Assembly: GCA_947624445.1 (NCBI GenBank)
Contig: CANQKF010000006.1
Span: 1 to 64,000 of the forward strand
DNA: 64,000 nt
Origin: an uncultured Clostridia bacterium
GTDB lineage: Bacteria; Bacillota; Clostridia; Christensenellales; Borkfalkiaceae
Direction of reading: 5' to 3'
The position numbers and the translations under genes are program-made. Positions 32,887 to 42,460 of the stretch are shown in pieces (the stretch's first letter is position 1; each line of letters starts with the position of its first letter). A model generated the notes under the pieces. It was not told the origin of the DNA and searched no databases. It worked only from the letters and a program-made list of their open reading frames with translations.

Positions 32887-33126
32887 ATGCTGGATTTAAT
32901 CAAGTACATCGTCGAGCAATTCGCCGAGGAAAAGGATCAGATCGAATATCAGGTCGAGGAGACGGAGGACGCGATCAACGTCACCGTGCTGCTCGCGGAT
33001 TCGGACATGGGCAAGGTGATCGGCAAGCAGGGCAAGATCGCCAAGGCGCTCCGCACGATCGTGCGCGACGCAACGCCCAAGGATTCGAAGAAGTACGTCG
33101 TCGAGATCAAGGAACGCGAAGCCTGA
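32887..33126 (+). CDS. khpA: KH-domain RNA-binding protein KhpA
   Basis: MLDLIKYIVEQFAEEKDQIEYQV...DMGKVIGKQGKIAKALRTIV (GxxG loop). Confidence 0.93.
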   Translation: MLDLIKYIVEQFAEEKDQIEYQVEETEDAINVTVLLADSDMGKVIGKQGKIAKALRTIVRDATPKDSKKYVVEIKEREA

Positions 33127-33127
33127 T

Positions 33128-33373
33128 ATGCAACCCAAGCTGATTCTGCTCATCATCTCTTATGTCGCGATTTTCGCGGGCGTCGCGCTGCTCATTCTCG
33201 GCGTCACGGTGCAGGTGGTGCCCAAGTATGCGTGGATCCTTGCATTCGGGATCGGCGGGGTGACGGGCATCGTCGGATACGTCATGCACCGGAAGGACGT
33301 CAAACGGCATAAGGAAGAAGCGATCAAAGCCGAAAAGCTCGCCAAGAAAGCGAAAAAGAAGAAAAATCGTTGA
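33128..33373 (+). CDS. Small two-TM protein
   Basis: 81 aa, two hydrophobic spans, Lys-rich tail; tightly follows khpA. Confidence 0.65.
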   Translation: MQPKLILLIISYVAIFAGVALLILGVTVQVVPKYAWILAFGIGGVTGIVGYVMHRKDVKRHKEEAIKAEKLAKKAKKKKNR

Positions 33374-33398
33374 CGGAGCACACATGTGCTCCGTTTTT
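33374..33398 (+). terminator. Intrinsic terminator of the ylxM-ffh-rpsP-khpA operon
   Basis: cggagcac-acat-gtgctccg + T5. Confidence 0.85.
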
Positions 33399-33731
33399 CA
33401 TATGCGACAGATGTATGCCGCTGCATTCGGGCCGTTTTCGGGGCATATGCGCGCAAATTCCCATGCGGCATATGCCGCGCGGCACATATGTTGCGGGAAG
33501 CGCAGGGGGGAGGCGAAACGCGAAAAAACGCATACGTCCCCGCCCTTTTTTCGGTTTTACATGCGGAAACGCGCATTTCAAACGCCCGCAGCAGCCCGCG
33601 GCCGCATATGGCTCCCATGCGTCCGCGGAAGCCCTCTTTTGTTTGCAAAAAGGCGCAAATTTCGCGCAGATGTCTGCCGCTGCATACGAAGGGCGCGCGA
33701 AGAAGCCCGTACCCGTATGGCGATAAAACAA

Positions 33732-33756
33732 GCGGCGCCCGAATTTCGGGCGCCGC
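33732..33756 (-). terminator. Strong hairpin, plausible pgi terminator
   Basis: Perfect gcggcgcccgaa-t-ttcgggcgccgc; T-rich TTGTTTTATC follows on the minus strand. Confidence 0.55.
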
Positions 33757-33828
33757 GCATGGAGAACAGAGCTTGCACGCGCTATGCGTCGATCGCTTTT
33801 GCGTGCAGAGCAGGTTTTGGATGAAACG

Positions 33829-33863
33829 TCGGGGGACGTTATGGATAAAACCCTCGAACGGGT
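33829..33863 (-). repeat. Dispersed motif copy E (after pgi, sense orientation)
   Basis: Minus strand cccgttcgagggttttatccataacgtcccccga. Confidence 0.65.
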
Positions 33864-33894
33864 TTGCATTGCGGGAAACCGTCCGCGCGTCAGA

Positions 33895-35322
33895 TCATAT
33901 GATATACTTCTCGTCGGGGGCGGCGTTGTCGAGATCGCTGCGCTGGAGCTCGTAGCCGGGCTTGCCGAGCAGGGCGAACGTCGCCTTCTTGCCCGCTTCC
34001 ACGCCGGGCTGGTTGAAGGTGTCGATATTGAACATCGCGCCCGCGTAAGCCGTCTGCAATTCGAAGAGGAACAGCAGCTGCCCCAGCGTGAAGGCGTTGA
34101 GCTCGGGCAGACGGATGGTGTAGTTGAGCCGTCCCGCCTTGGTGAGGGCGTATGCCGTCGCCTTGTTTTCCGCCTGGATGAGCTCCTCCATCGTGTGTCC
34201 GCCGAGGAAGGAGACGTCGGGAATGTTCTCGCAGCCGTGCGGGATGGGCGATTTCTCCTTGTAGCTCCCGATCGAGAGGAAGGTGACGACCTTATCGTAG
34301 GGCCCTTCTGTGTAGAGCTGGACCTGCGAGTGCTGGTCGGTCACGCCGAGCGCCTTCACGGGCGTCTGCCCCACGTTGCAGGGCGTGCCGTCGAGGCGAA
34401 CGTTCTTGCCGAGCGATTCCGCCCAGAGCTGGGCATACCAATCGGAGACGTAGCGCAGATTATCCGAATAGGGCATGAGCACGCCGATGTTCTTGCCGCT
34501 CTGCATCGCGATATATTGCAACGTGGCGCACATGAGCGCGGGATTGCGGTACATATCCGAGGACTTGCACAGTTTATCCATGTAGGCCGCACCCTTGAGG
34601 AGCGCCTTGATGTCGATGCCGAGCACCGCCGCGGGAAGCAGCCCCACGGGGGAGAGTTCGGAGAACCTGCCGCCCACGCCGTCGCCGAGCACATAGCTCT
34701 TCACGCCGCCGAGCTCCTTGGAGATCTTCACGAGATTGCCGCGGGAGGCGTCCGTCGTGAAGATGACGTTGTCGCGGACGTTGACGCCCGCCTTCTTCAA
34801 GAGGTCGGAGATGATGAGGTACTGCGCCATCGTCTCGCTCGTCGCGCCCGACTTGGAGATGACGTTGAAACAGGTCCGCGTGACGTCGATGACGTCGAGA
34901 AGTTCCTTCATGCGGACGGGATCGACGTTGTCCTCCACATAGAATTTGGGCCCCTTGCGCTTGGACTTGGGCAGATCGTTGTAGTGGAGATGGCAGAGGG
35001 CGTTGAACGCCATCGTGGGACCGAGCGCCGAGCCGCCGATGCCGAGCACGACGAAGGTATCGAAGTTCTTGCGGATGTACTTCGCCGTCCCGAGAATGTC
35101 GGCGACGATCTCCGTCTGGTTGTAGGGCAGCTCCGTCCAGCCCATGAAGAGCTCGTCTTTGCCGCGGTTGCGGCTCACATAGGTGTGCGCCGCCTTGGCC
35201 AAACGGCGCTGTGCGTCGAGCGTCTTTTGCGAAATACCCTTGTCGCCGAGGTATTTTTCGGTCATGTTGGTGTAGTCTACCGTGATGCGCATCGCCTTGC
35301 GCAGCTCTTCGGTCAGTTTCAT
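33895..35322 (-). CDS. pgi: Glucose-6-phosphate isomerase
   Basis: MKLTEELRKAMRITVDYTNM; GIGGSALGPTMAFNAL; SKSGATSETMAQYLI; 475 aa. Confidence 0.96.
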   Translation of the reverse strand: MKLTEELRKAMRITVDYTNMTEKYLGDKGISQKTLDAQRRLAKAAHTYVSRNRGKDELFMGWTELPYNQTEIVADILGTAKYIRKNFDTFVVLGIGGSALGPTMAFNALCHLHYNDLPKSKRKGPKFYVEDNVDPVRMKELLDVIDVTRTCFNVISKSGATSETMAQYLIISDLLKKAGVNVRDNVIFTTDASRGNLVKISKELGGVKSYVLGDGVGGRFSELSPVGLLPAAVLGIDIKALLKGAAYMDKLCKSSDMYRNPALMCATLQYIAMQSGKNIGVLMPYSDNLRYVSDWYAQLWAESLGKNVRLDGTPCNVGQTPVKALGVTDQHSQVQLYTEGPYDKVVTFLSIGSYKEKSPIPHGCENIPDVSFLGGHTMEELIQAENKATAYALTKAGRLNYTIRLPELNAFTLGQLLFLFELQTAYAGAMFNIDTFNQPGVEAGKKATFALLGKPGYELQRSDLDNAAPDEKYII

Positions 35323-35349
35323 AATATTCCTCCCAAAAAATCTCATTCT

Positions 35350-35378
35350 ATTATACCACGCTTTGCGGAGAATGGCAA
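35350..35378 (-). promoter_or_regulatory. pgi promoter
   Basis: Minus strand TTGCCA - 17 bp - TATAAT. Confidence 0.65.
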
Positions 35379-35536
35379 GATGGGCGCGCGAATTTTCGCA
35401 AAAATATTTTTGCGGACGGGGAGACCGCGGCGCGGCGCACAAAGAAAATTTTTTGCGGGATACGGGCGGGAATCGGGCGGATCGCGCGGATTTTCGCGAA
35501 TTTTCTGATAAAAAATGGAAATTATTTTCAAAACAC

Positions 35537-35565
35537 TTGACAACCCGCGCGGAATACAGTAGAAT
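35537..35565 (+). promoter_or_regulatory. Promoter of the phosphatase lipoprotein
   Basis: TTGACA - 17 bp - TAGAAT. Confidence 0.7.
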
Positions 35566-35591
35566 TGAGCCAAACCACAACCAAGCGAGGG

Positions 35592-36800
35592 ATGACCATG
35601 CAACACCGCAAACTTCTTCTTTCCGCGGCGGCGGTCGCGCTGTCGCTCGGGCTCACGCTTGTCGCCTGCACGCGCGGCGAAACGCCGACCCCAACGCCCA
35701 CCCCAACCCCCACGCCGACGCCCGAACCCGCCCCTGCGCCGAGCGCGGGCTTCGAGGGCACCGTCGGGGGCGTCAAGTTCACCCTGCCCGACCTCGGGAA
35801 CAACGTCGAATTGCACACGCCCGAGCAGGCGGCCTATCTGAAGCAGAAGGCGTATGCCGAAATCAACAAGTATGCGAACGGCGTCAATAAGGACGAAACG
35901 CACGACCACAGGGAGATCAGCTATCCCGTCCCCGTCACGTTCACGTGGCATGCAGAGGGCGCCGCGGCGGACGCGGAGTACACGCTTTCGGTCAGCGAGA
36001 CCGAGCGCATGGACGACCCGTGGGAATTCGCCACGGCCGAGATGTCGGTAGACGTATATAACTTAAAGGTGGGGACGACCTATTATTGGACGGTCTCCGC
36101 GGGGGAGATCGAGAGCGGGCAGGCCGTTTTCACGACGAAGAGCGGCGGGCCGCGGAATCTCTATGTCGACGGCGTTGCCAACGTGCGCGATCTCGGCGGC
36201 TGGCAGGGCGCGAACGGACCCGTGCGGCAGGGGCTCCTATACCGCTGCGGCAGGCTCAACGCCAACTATTCGGGCGAGCGGACGATCACCGAGGCGGGCG
36301 TCGCCATGATGCGGGACAAGCTCAAGATCAAGACGGAGATCGACCTGCGCGGCGGCTCGGCCGATCCGAGCGAATACGGCAACAAGAACGAGAGCATGCT
36401 CGGGGCGGACGTCGCCTATCACCACATCGGCATGGATTGGAACGGCAACCTCTTCACGCTCAATAAGCCGCAGCTCAAAGAAATCTTTTCGCTGCTCGCC
36501 GATCCCTCCAACTATCCCGTCATCTTCCATTGCAGCATCGGCACCGACCGCACGGGCATCATCGCCTACATGATCGGCGGGCTGCTCGGCGTCGCGGAGG
36601 CAGACCTGTGCCGCGACTATCTCTTCTCCAACTTCGCCTACATCGAGGGCTCGCGCGATCTCGGCACCATCCGCAATACCTATCTCAACACGATCGGCGC
36701 CTTCCACGGGGCGACGTTTTCGGAGAAAGTCCGCGAGGCGATGCTCTCGCTCGGCCTGACGGGCGGGCAGATCGATTCGATCGTCACCATCCTCGGGTAA
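35592..36800 (+). CDS. Secreted lipoprotein tyrosine/dual-specificity phosphatase
   Basis: Lipobox LVAC; (PT)n linker; active-site HCSIGTDRTG; NVRDLGGW typical of Y_phosphatase3. Confidence 0.88.
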   Translation: MTMQHRKLLLSAAAVALSLGLTLVACTRGETPTPTPTPTPTPTPEPAPAPSAGFEGTVGGVKFTLPDLGNNVELHTPEQAAYLKQKAYAEINKYANGVNKDETHDHREISYPVPVTFTWHAEGAAADAEYTLSVSETERMDDPWEFATAEMSVDVYNLKVGTTYYWTVSAGEIESGQAVFTTKSGGPRNLYVDGVANVRDLGGWQGANGPVRQGLLYRCGRLNANYSGERTITEAGVAMMRDKLKIKTEIDLRGGSADPSEYGNKNESMLGADVAYHHIGMDWNGNLFTLNKPQLKEIFSLLADPSNYPVIFHCSIGTDRTGIIAYMIGGLLGVAEADLCRDYLFSNFAYIEGSRDLGTIRNTYLNTIGAFHGATFSEKVREAMLSLGLTGGQIDSIVTILG

Positions 36801-36833
36801 GACCTCTTCCGCCCCGTCTCCACGATAAAAAGG

Positions 36834-36858
36834 AGGGGGGATGTAGTAGAAAAATCGC
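36834..36858 (-). repeat. Dispersed motif copy D (between phosphatase and large lipoprotein)
   Basis: Minus strand gcgatttttctactacatcccccc. Confidence 0.55.
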
Positions 36859-36870
36859 AGAAAAAGAAAA

Positions 36871-36903
36871 CCTACCCTGCACGAACGCAGGGTAGGTTTT
36901 TTG
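36871..36903. terminator. Bidirectional intrinsic terminator
   Basis: cctaccctgc-acgaac-gcagggtagg with flanking A and T tracts. Confidence 0.85.
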
Positions 36904-36995
36904 CTTTGGAGAACGTCATGCGGGAGGCTCCTTCTGCCGCGCGGAGATCCGCGGCGCGCGAGGGAGCGGGGCATGGATCGTTTGCGGTTCAGAGG

Positions 36996-39900
36996 TCATG
37001 CCTGCGGCGCCGAGGAGGCGGCGACATACGCCTCAAATTCCGCTTCGTACTTGGTGAGATTGGTCCGCGCGAATTGCCGCATCTCATCTTTTGGATCATT
37101 CCCCCAAATATCATTAATGATCGTCGTCGGGAGTACTTTAGAGATCAGGAAGCGGAGCCCATGGATCTTTTCGAGCAAGGCGGCCTTCGTTTCCTCGGAC
37201 GCGGCATCGAATTTGGAGAAGTCCCACGTCACCGCACCGCTTTCCTCGGCAACGATCCTGCAAGCTCCGATCTCTTCGTAGAGCTCGGAGACCGCATTTC
37301 CGATGACCTCTTTGAGCGCGGTCCCGAGCGCCGTTTCCACAGTGCCTTTGATGAGTTCTCTGTTCAGCGCGATGAGGTCGGTGACTTTTTGGTTGAGCGC
37401 CGTTTGAGCGGTTTCCTCGAGCCAAGTCGGCTTCAAAGCGGTCACCCACGTCTTTCCCCACGCCATCGCGGTCGTTGTGTTGTCCGAATTGGACTTCCAA
37501 TAATCGCTGCCGTAGTAGAGGGCGTACGCCGAGGAGAGCTTCTTCATCGTTCCGAGGAGGTCGTCGATCGAAGCTTCGTTGCCCTTTTCGGTCAGCGCTT
37601 CGAGCTCGCTCTTGATCTCTTTATAGGAATCTATGACATCGTCAAGGTTCTTTTGGTAGACCGCGGCGACGAAATCCCGATACCCCGTGCCTTCCTGCAA
37701 TGCGGCGGAAAGTTTGTCGTAGACGGGCTTGAATTCATTGACGATCTTAGTGAGCGCAGCGGTCCAACCGTCGCGATTTTGATTTTCCTCCGCGTTGAAT
37801 GCCGTCTTGGCTGTGGCGATCTTCTCTGCCAGATCCTCTGCCACTTGCGTCTCATGCGTGTTGCGCTTTTCAAGGTAGGTCTGGATCGTATCGTCGCCGA
37901 CTGCGGTTTTGAGGATCTCGCTTTCCTTGATCGCGGGGACGGCAATGCCTTGAACGGTGGCATTCTTATCGTAGAGAGCGTTGAGCTCGTCCCATGCGGT
38001 CTCTTCGGAGTCCGCAGTGATTTCCGCTACCGTCGATTTGAATGCCTCCGCGCGTTCGTGATAGAGCTCTGCGGTAAGCAGAAGAAGGGAATATTGTTTT
38101 TCCCCGTACGTCGTTTCTGCAAGATAGGATCTGTTGGACATGAGCGTCTTCACGCCGTCTTTTTCGGAAGCGATCTTGTTTTGCAGCGCGGTAACATCTG
38201 CAACGTACTGTGTATAACCGCCTTCGGTGACGTCCATTTCGTCGATGAATTTTTGCAACTGTGCGTCATATTCCGCCGCTTTTTCGCTCATCTCATGAAG
38301 TTCTTTGACTTCTTCGCCGGCATCGAGCAGCGATTTCTTCTCGTCTGCGCTGAGTTCTCCGAGGTGGGTGAGGGTAAGGGTAAGAAGAGCCCTTTCGGAA
38401 TAATCCCCGCTCGGATTACTGGTGGGACAACCGGTGATCGTGAGGCAGAACATCGCCTGGCCTTCGTCGTTTGTGCCGAGGAAGATCCCCGCGCCCGTGA
38501 TGGTGGCGCCGATCCAGCCATTGATCATTTGTCCCGCTATGCCGCCCATAAGACCACCGCCTGCGGCTTCCGTGATAGAATCCACCGCTGTCTGTACGAG
38601 TTCTCCGTAAGCGGCATCGAGCGCTTGCACGAGGGTCTCTCCGAGGGAGATCTCAAAGCCGTTCTCCTTGACCTCGAAGATGAGCTGCGGAAGTTGCAAG
38701 CCCTGCGTGCCGCTCGTCTCGCCGCTTGTTTCGCCGTCGAGCGCGGTCGCCGCCGGGAGGAAGTACTGCGTCAGATCGATATCGGTCGTAAAGACAGGGT
38801 TCTTTTCCGCATTGTTGAGCACAAGCGTGAGCATGCCGTCGCCCATGTAGTAGACATCGAGGCTGTTGAGGTCGGCGCTGAGCCAAGAAGGTATATCGGG
38901 GATACTGCTGCCAAACATACCGAACATCCGGAGAAGCTGTGCCGCGGGCGTGAGATCGAGGTTCAGGTGCGCCTTTGCGAGCGCGAAGTAATCGCCCGAC
39001 CACACGACCGTCGGATCGAGACGGAAATCGAGATCGCCCGTAAACGGCCTATTGAACGCGCCGCCGAAGAGTTTGATGTCGAGGGAGACGCCGATCTTCT
39101 CGCCCATGGTGACGTTTTCCCCGGGGGTCGCCGCGACGGAGACCGAGATCCCCGTGACCGTATCCGTCCCCGCAAGCTCGAGCTTGAGCTCCGTGAAGGT
39201 GAAGCCGAGCAGAGATTGGAGATAGCCGTGCGTATCGCCGAGGGTCTCCGCGAGGGAGGCGATCATTTCGCCGTAACGGCTGTTGAGCCCTTGGAGCGCG
39301 GAGGGCTTGGGCGAGATCGCAAAGCCTGTATCCGTCTTTTCCACGTCGACGGTCTGCTCGATGGTCGTCTGCAACCGCTCGAGGGAGAACGTTTCGCCCG
39401 CTTGGTCGGCGAAGAGGTTGCCGAGGTCGGCGGTATAGGTGAACACGTAGTTATCCTGTTCGGCGCGGTTGTTGAGCATCACGAAGAGCAGGCCGTCGCC
39501 GAGATAGCGCAGGGTGAGGGTGTTCGCGATCCCCGAGACGAGCGGGAGCGCGGAAAGATCGAGATCGTAGCGGAAGGCGAAGGCGTCGGCGATCGCGTCG
39601 CCGCCGAGCGCGTCTTTGCGGAGTTTCAGCTCGAGCTCGCCCGGGATCTCCACGTTCTGTGCGCCGAGCGCGACCGAGATGGGCGCGGAGACCGCGAGGG
39701 TATCCTGTTCGTCGAACGCGCCGCCGACGGCGGTGGCGAGCTGCATGAGCGGATCGGCCTCGCCCGTTTCGGGCACGACCTCGGAGGGCTGCATGCCGAG
39801 CTTGCTGTTGAACTCTTCGGCGCTCGGGATCATCACGGTGCCGTTGATGTCCGAATACGTACTCGTGACCGACTGCTCGACGCTCATGTTGAAGATCTTC

Positions 39901-40652
39901 TTCGCTTCATAGGAGCACGAAGAGGAGAAGGAGACGGGCGTCCAATCCTTCTTGATCGTGAGGCGGAGATCCACATCCGAGAAGGAGGGGAGATTTTCGA
40001 GCGAGCCGTATGCCTTGGTTTGCAGGCGGATGCTCGCGGTGGCGGATTCGGTCGCCGCGCCGCTCGCGACGGACTGGTCGCCCGCGAGACGCATGTAGTA
40101 GGTGAATGTGTCGCCCTCGGTCTCTGCGAGCGTCGCATAGCGGAGGGTCTTTGCGTTGATGATATAGCCGCCGAGCAGGATATCGTCCGCCGTGAAGCCG
40201 TAGACCTTCACATAGTCGGTTTTTTCGGCGACCTTCATCTCGCCGTCGAAGCTGTTGCGGTAGGCGACTTTGCCGTTCTTGGAGAAGGACTGGTGCTTCA
40301 TCTTGACGAGCACGGAGTCCGAATAGGCCTGGTTGAGATATTCGTCGCCGTTCTTATATGTAACGTTGTGGATATCCTGTTCGTACCCCGCGAGGCTGGC
40401 GACCGCCGTGCCCTCCGCGGTGATCTTGTAGCTTTGCAGTTCGCTCTGCTTTTGCAGGAAGGCAAAGATGGCGTTCTCGGGAGTGAGTTGGTCGGGCGAT
40501 TTGTTGGTGATGAGCGTCGAGGAAGTGCCCGGTTCGACGACGGTCGGCGTTTCGTTGTTGCCGCTGTCTCCGCAGGCGGCAACGCCCGCGGCGAGAGAGA
40601 GGATGCAGGCGCCCGAGAGGAGCGCGACCCCGAACTTTTTCAGTTTTCTCAT
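36996..40652 (-). CDS. Very large lipoprotein (about 1218 aa) of unknown function
   Basis: MRKLKKFGVALLSGACILSLAAGVAACGDSG lipobox; long continuous ORF with codon usage like its neighbours. Confidence 0.85.
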   Translation of the reverse strand: MRKLKKFGVALLSGACILSLAAGVAACGDSGNNETPTVVEPGTSSTLITNKSPDQLTPENAIFAFLQKQSELQSYKITAEGTAVASLAGYEQDIHNVTYKNGDEYLNQAYSDSVLVKMKHQSFSKNGKVAYRNSFDGEMKVAEKTDYVKVYGFTADDILLGGYIINAKTLRYATLAETEGDTFTYYMRLAGDQSVASGAATESATASIRLQTKAYGSLENLPSFSDVDLRLTIKKDWTPVSFSSSCSYEAKKIFNMSVEQSVTSTYSDINGTVMIPSAEEFNSKLGMQPSEVVPETGEADPLMQLATAVGGAFDEQDTLAVSAPISVALGAQNVEIPGELELKLRKDALGGDAIADAFAFRYDLDLSALPLVSGIANTLTLRYLGDGLLFVMLNNRAEQDNYVFTYTADLGNLFADQAGETFSLERLQTTIEQTVDVEKTDTGFAISPKPSALQGLNSRYGEMIASLAETLGDTHGYLQSLLGFTFTELKLELAGTDTVTGISVSVAATPGENVTMGEKIGVSLDIKLFGGAFNRPFTGDLDFRLDPTVVWSGDYFALAKAHLNLDLTPAAQLLRMFGMFGSSIPDIPSWLSADLNSLDVYYMGDGMLTLVLNNAEKNPVFTTDIDLTQYFLPAATALDGETSGETSGTQGLQLPQLIFEVKENGFEISLGETLVQALDAAYGELVQTAVDSITEAAGGGLMGGIAGQMINGWIGATITGAGIFLGTNDEGQAMFCLTITGCPTSNPSGDYSERALLTLTLTHLGELSADEKKSLLDAGEEVKELHEMSEKAAEYDAQLQKFIDEMDVTEGGYTQYVADVTALQNKIASEKDGVKTLMSNRSYLAETTYGEKQYSLLLLTAELYHERAEAFKSTVAEITADSEETAWDELNALYDKNATVQGIAVPAIKESEILKTAVGDDTIQTYLEKRNTHETQVAEDLAEKIATAKTAFNAEENQNRDGWTAALTKIVNEFKPVYDKLSAALQEGTGYRDFVAAVYQKNLDDVIDSYKEIKSELEALTEKGNEASIDDLLGTMKKLSSAYALYYGSDYWKSNSDNTTTAMAWGKTWVTALKPTWLEETAQTALNQKVTDLIALNRELIKGTVETALGTALKEVIGNAVSELYEEIGACRIVAEESGAVTWDFSKFDAASEETKAALLEKIHGLRFLISKVLPTTIINDIWGNDPKDEMRQFARTNLTKYEAEFEAYVAASSAPQA

Positions 40653-40707
40653 ACGATGTCCTTTTTTCTGTAGATTTTGCGGCCGGATGGCGTGGCCGCA
40701 TGGTTTC

Positions 40708-40736
40708 AGTATAGCTTTGTCATAACATTTTGTCAA
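40708..40736 (-). promoter_or_regulatory. Promoter of the large lipoprotein
   Basis: Minus strand TTGACA - 17 bp - TATACT. Confidence 0.7.
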
Positions 40737-40890
40737 GCAGTAATAAGAAAATATGACAAAATTTTTTTGGATTTGTAAATTTTTCTAAATTATGCGCGCC
40801 AAACCCCGTGCTGCGCCCGCAGATATTTCATAATAGGAACGCGCGCCCATGCGGGCGCGCGCGGAGTGCTCTGCGTTTTGTGCGGAAGTT

Positions 40891-42429
40891 TCATTTTGCC
40901 GCTTGGGCGGCGGTGGGGCGCGCGGCGGCACGCTTGCGTTTTTTGGGGCGGAACTTCTTGAGCAGCGCGGCGAGATCGAAGAGCCCGAGCAGGCGAAAGA
41001 GGACGCATTCGGCGGCGCCGACGGCGAGCGCGCAGAGAAGAAGTGCGGGGATGTAGGCGAAATATCGCATAAATACGACCTTCAACCCCATGCCGAGCGC
41101 GGCGGCAATCGTTACCGCCAGCACGAGCCGCAGGAAGTAATTCCCCGAGCGCAGCCGTCCCGTTTTTTTGGCGAGGAGCACGAGCGAGCAGACGGCCGTC
41201 ACGGTGTGATCCGCCGCCATGCCGACGAGCAGCGCCGCCGCACCGAGGCGGGAGGGCAGGATCCACACGCAGAGGAGCATCGCCGCCGCGCCGAACAGGA
41301 AGAAGAGGAGGGTCTGCTTTTCGCAGTTCATGGAGTTGAGCAGGCTCGTCGAGATCATCGTGATGCTCAAGGGGAAGAGGATGAGCGCGCTGCGGGCGAT
41401 GAGCTTCCCGCTCTCGGCGTTGGCGTAGAGAAGAACGCCCACACCCTCTCCGCATGCGACGAAGAAGGGGATGAGCAGCCCCGCGATGAGCAGGGTCGCG
41501 TCGAGCGCCTTCTTCACGAGGGCGGAGAGCTTTTTCCGTTCGCCGCGGTAGTAGCATTCGGAGAGCTCGGGCACGAGCACGAGCGCGATGGAGCCGATGA
41601 GCGAGCAGGGGATCGTGATGACGGGCATCACCATGCCGCCGACGATGCCGTAGGCGCCCATGGCCCGCGCGCTCGAGTAGCCCGCCGCGATGAGCCGCAT
41701 CGGAAAGACGACGGAGATGAGCGAGCTCGTGAGCGAGGAGCACGTGCGCATGGCGGTGACGGGCAGCGCCGAGCGGACGAGGGGCTTCATCTCCCCGCGC
41801 GGCGGCCGCAGTTTTCCGCCCTTGAGGAAGAAATAGAAGAGGGCGATCGAGAAGGAGGCGAGATAGGAGATGACGACGGCGGCGCCCGCCTTGTTGACGT
41901 CCCCCACCCCCGTGCCCGCGAAGAGCAGCAGGAGCACCCCCGCGACGATCATCACGATCTCTTCGAGCAGTTCGATGAGCGAATAGGCGACGAAGCGCTT
42001 GTTCCCCCAGAAACTGCCGCGCAGGATCGCGTAGACCGAGGTGACGCTCAGCCCGAGGAGCAGAATGTAGAAGAGATCGGCGCAGCGAAGGTCGGCAAAG
42101 ACCCCGGAGAACACGTCGCGCAGGCAGAAGAGGAGCACGGTGAGCGCGAGGCTGAACCCAAGCACGAGGAGGATGGCGGCGGTCGTCACCCTGTGGATGC
42201 CCGCGGGATCGTTTTCGGCGCGGTGCTTGGAGATGATGCGCGAGAGGGTGATGGGCAGCCCCGAGGAACAGACCGTGAGAAAGACGGCAAAGACGGAGAG
42301 GGAGAGCTGGTAGACGCCCAGCCCCTCGGGGCCGAGCATCCGCGAGAGGATGATGCGGTATAAAAAGCCGAGCCCGTGCTCGATGGCGGCGAAGATCGTG
42401 ACGATCGCGGCGGTTTTGTACAAATTCAT
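40891..42429 (-). CDS. Polysaccharide/lipid flippase of the SpoVB-like MOP superfamily
   Basis: MNLYKTAAIVTIFAAIEHGLGFLYRIILSRMLGPEGLGVYQLSLSVFAVFLTVCSSGLPITLSRIISKH. Confidence 0.85.
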   Translation of the reverse strand: MNLYKTAAIVTIFAAIEHGLGFLYRIILSRMLGPEGLGVYQLSLSVFAVFLTVCSSGLPITLSRIISKHRAENDPAGIHRVTTAAILLVLGFSLALTVLLFCLRDVFSGVFADLRCADLFYILLLGLSVTSVYAILRGSFWGNKRFVAYSLIELLEEIVMIVAGVLLLLFAGTGVGDVNKAGAAVVISYLASFSIALFYFFLKGGKLRPPRGEMKPLVRSALPVTAMRTCSSLTSSLISVVFPMRLIAAGYSSARAMGAYGIVGGMVMPVITIPCSLIGSIALVLVPELSECYYRGERKKLSALVKKALDATLLIAGLLIPFFVACGEGVGVLLYANAESGKLIARSALILFPLSITMISTSLLNSMNCEKQTLLFFLFGAAAMLLCVWILPSRLGAAALLVGMAADHTVTAVCSLVLLAKKTGRLRSGNYFLRLVLAVTIAAALGMGLKVVFMRYFAYIPALLLCALAVGAAECVLFRLLGLFDLAALLKKFRPKKRKRAAARPTAAQAAK

Positions 42430-42460
42430 GCTGTATTGTATTCCGCGCATGCACCGAATT

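Noticed and set aside
33386-33955. Overlapping 118-189 aa ORFs on both strands in the pgi downstream region
   Set aside because: Mutually overlapping, Cys/His/Arg-rich non-protein-like translations, no RBS; treated as non-coding.
35690-35735. CCNACGCC-type microsatellite
   Set aside because: Encodes the Pro-Thr stalk of the phosphatase lipoprotein; ordinary low-complexity linker.
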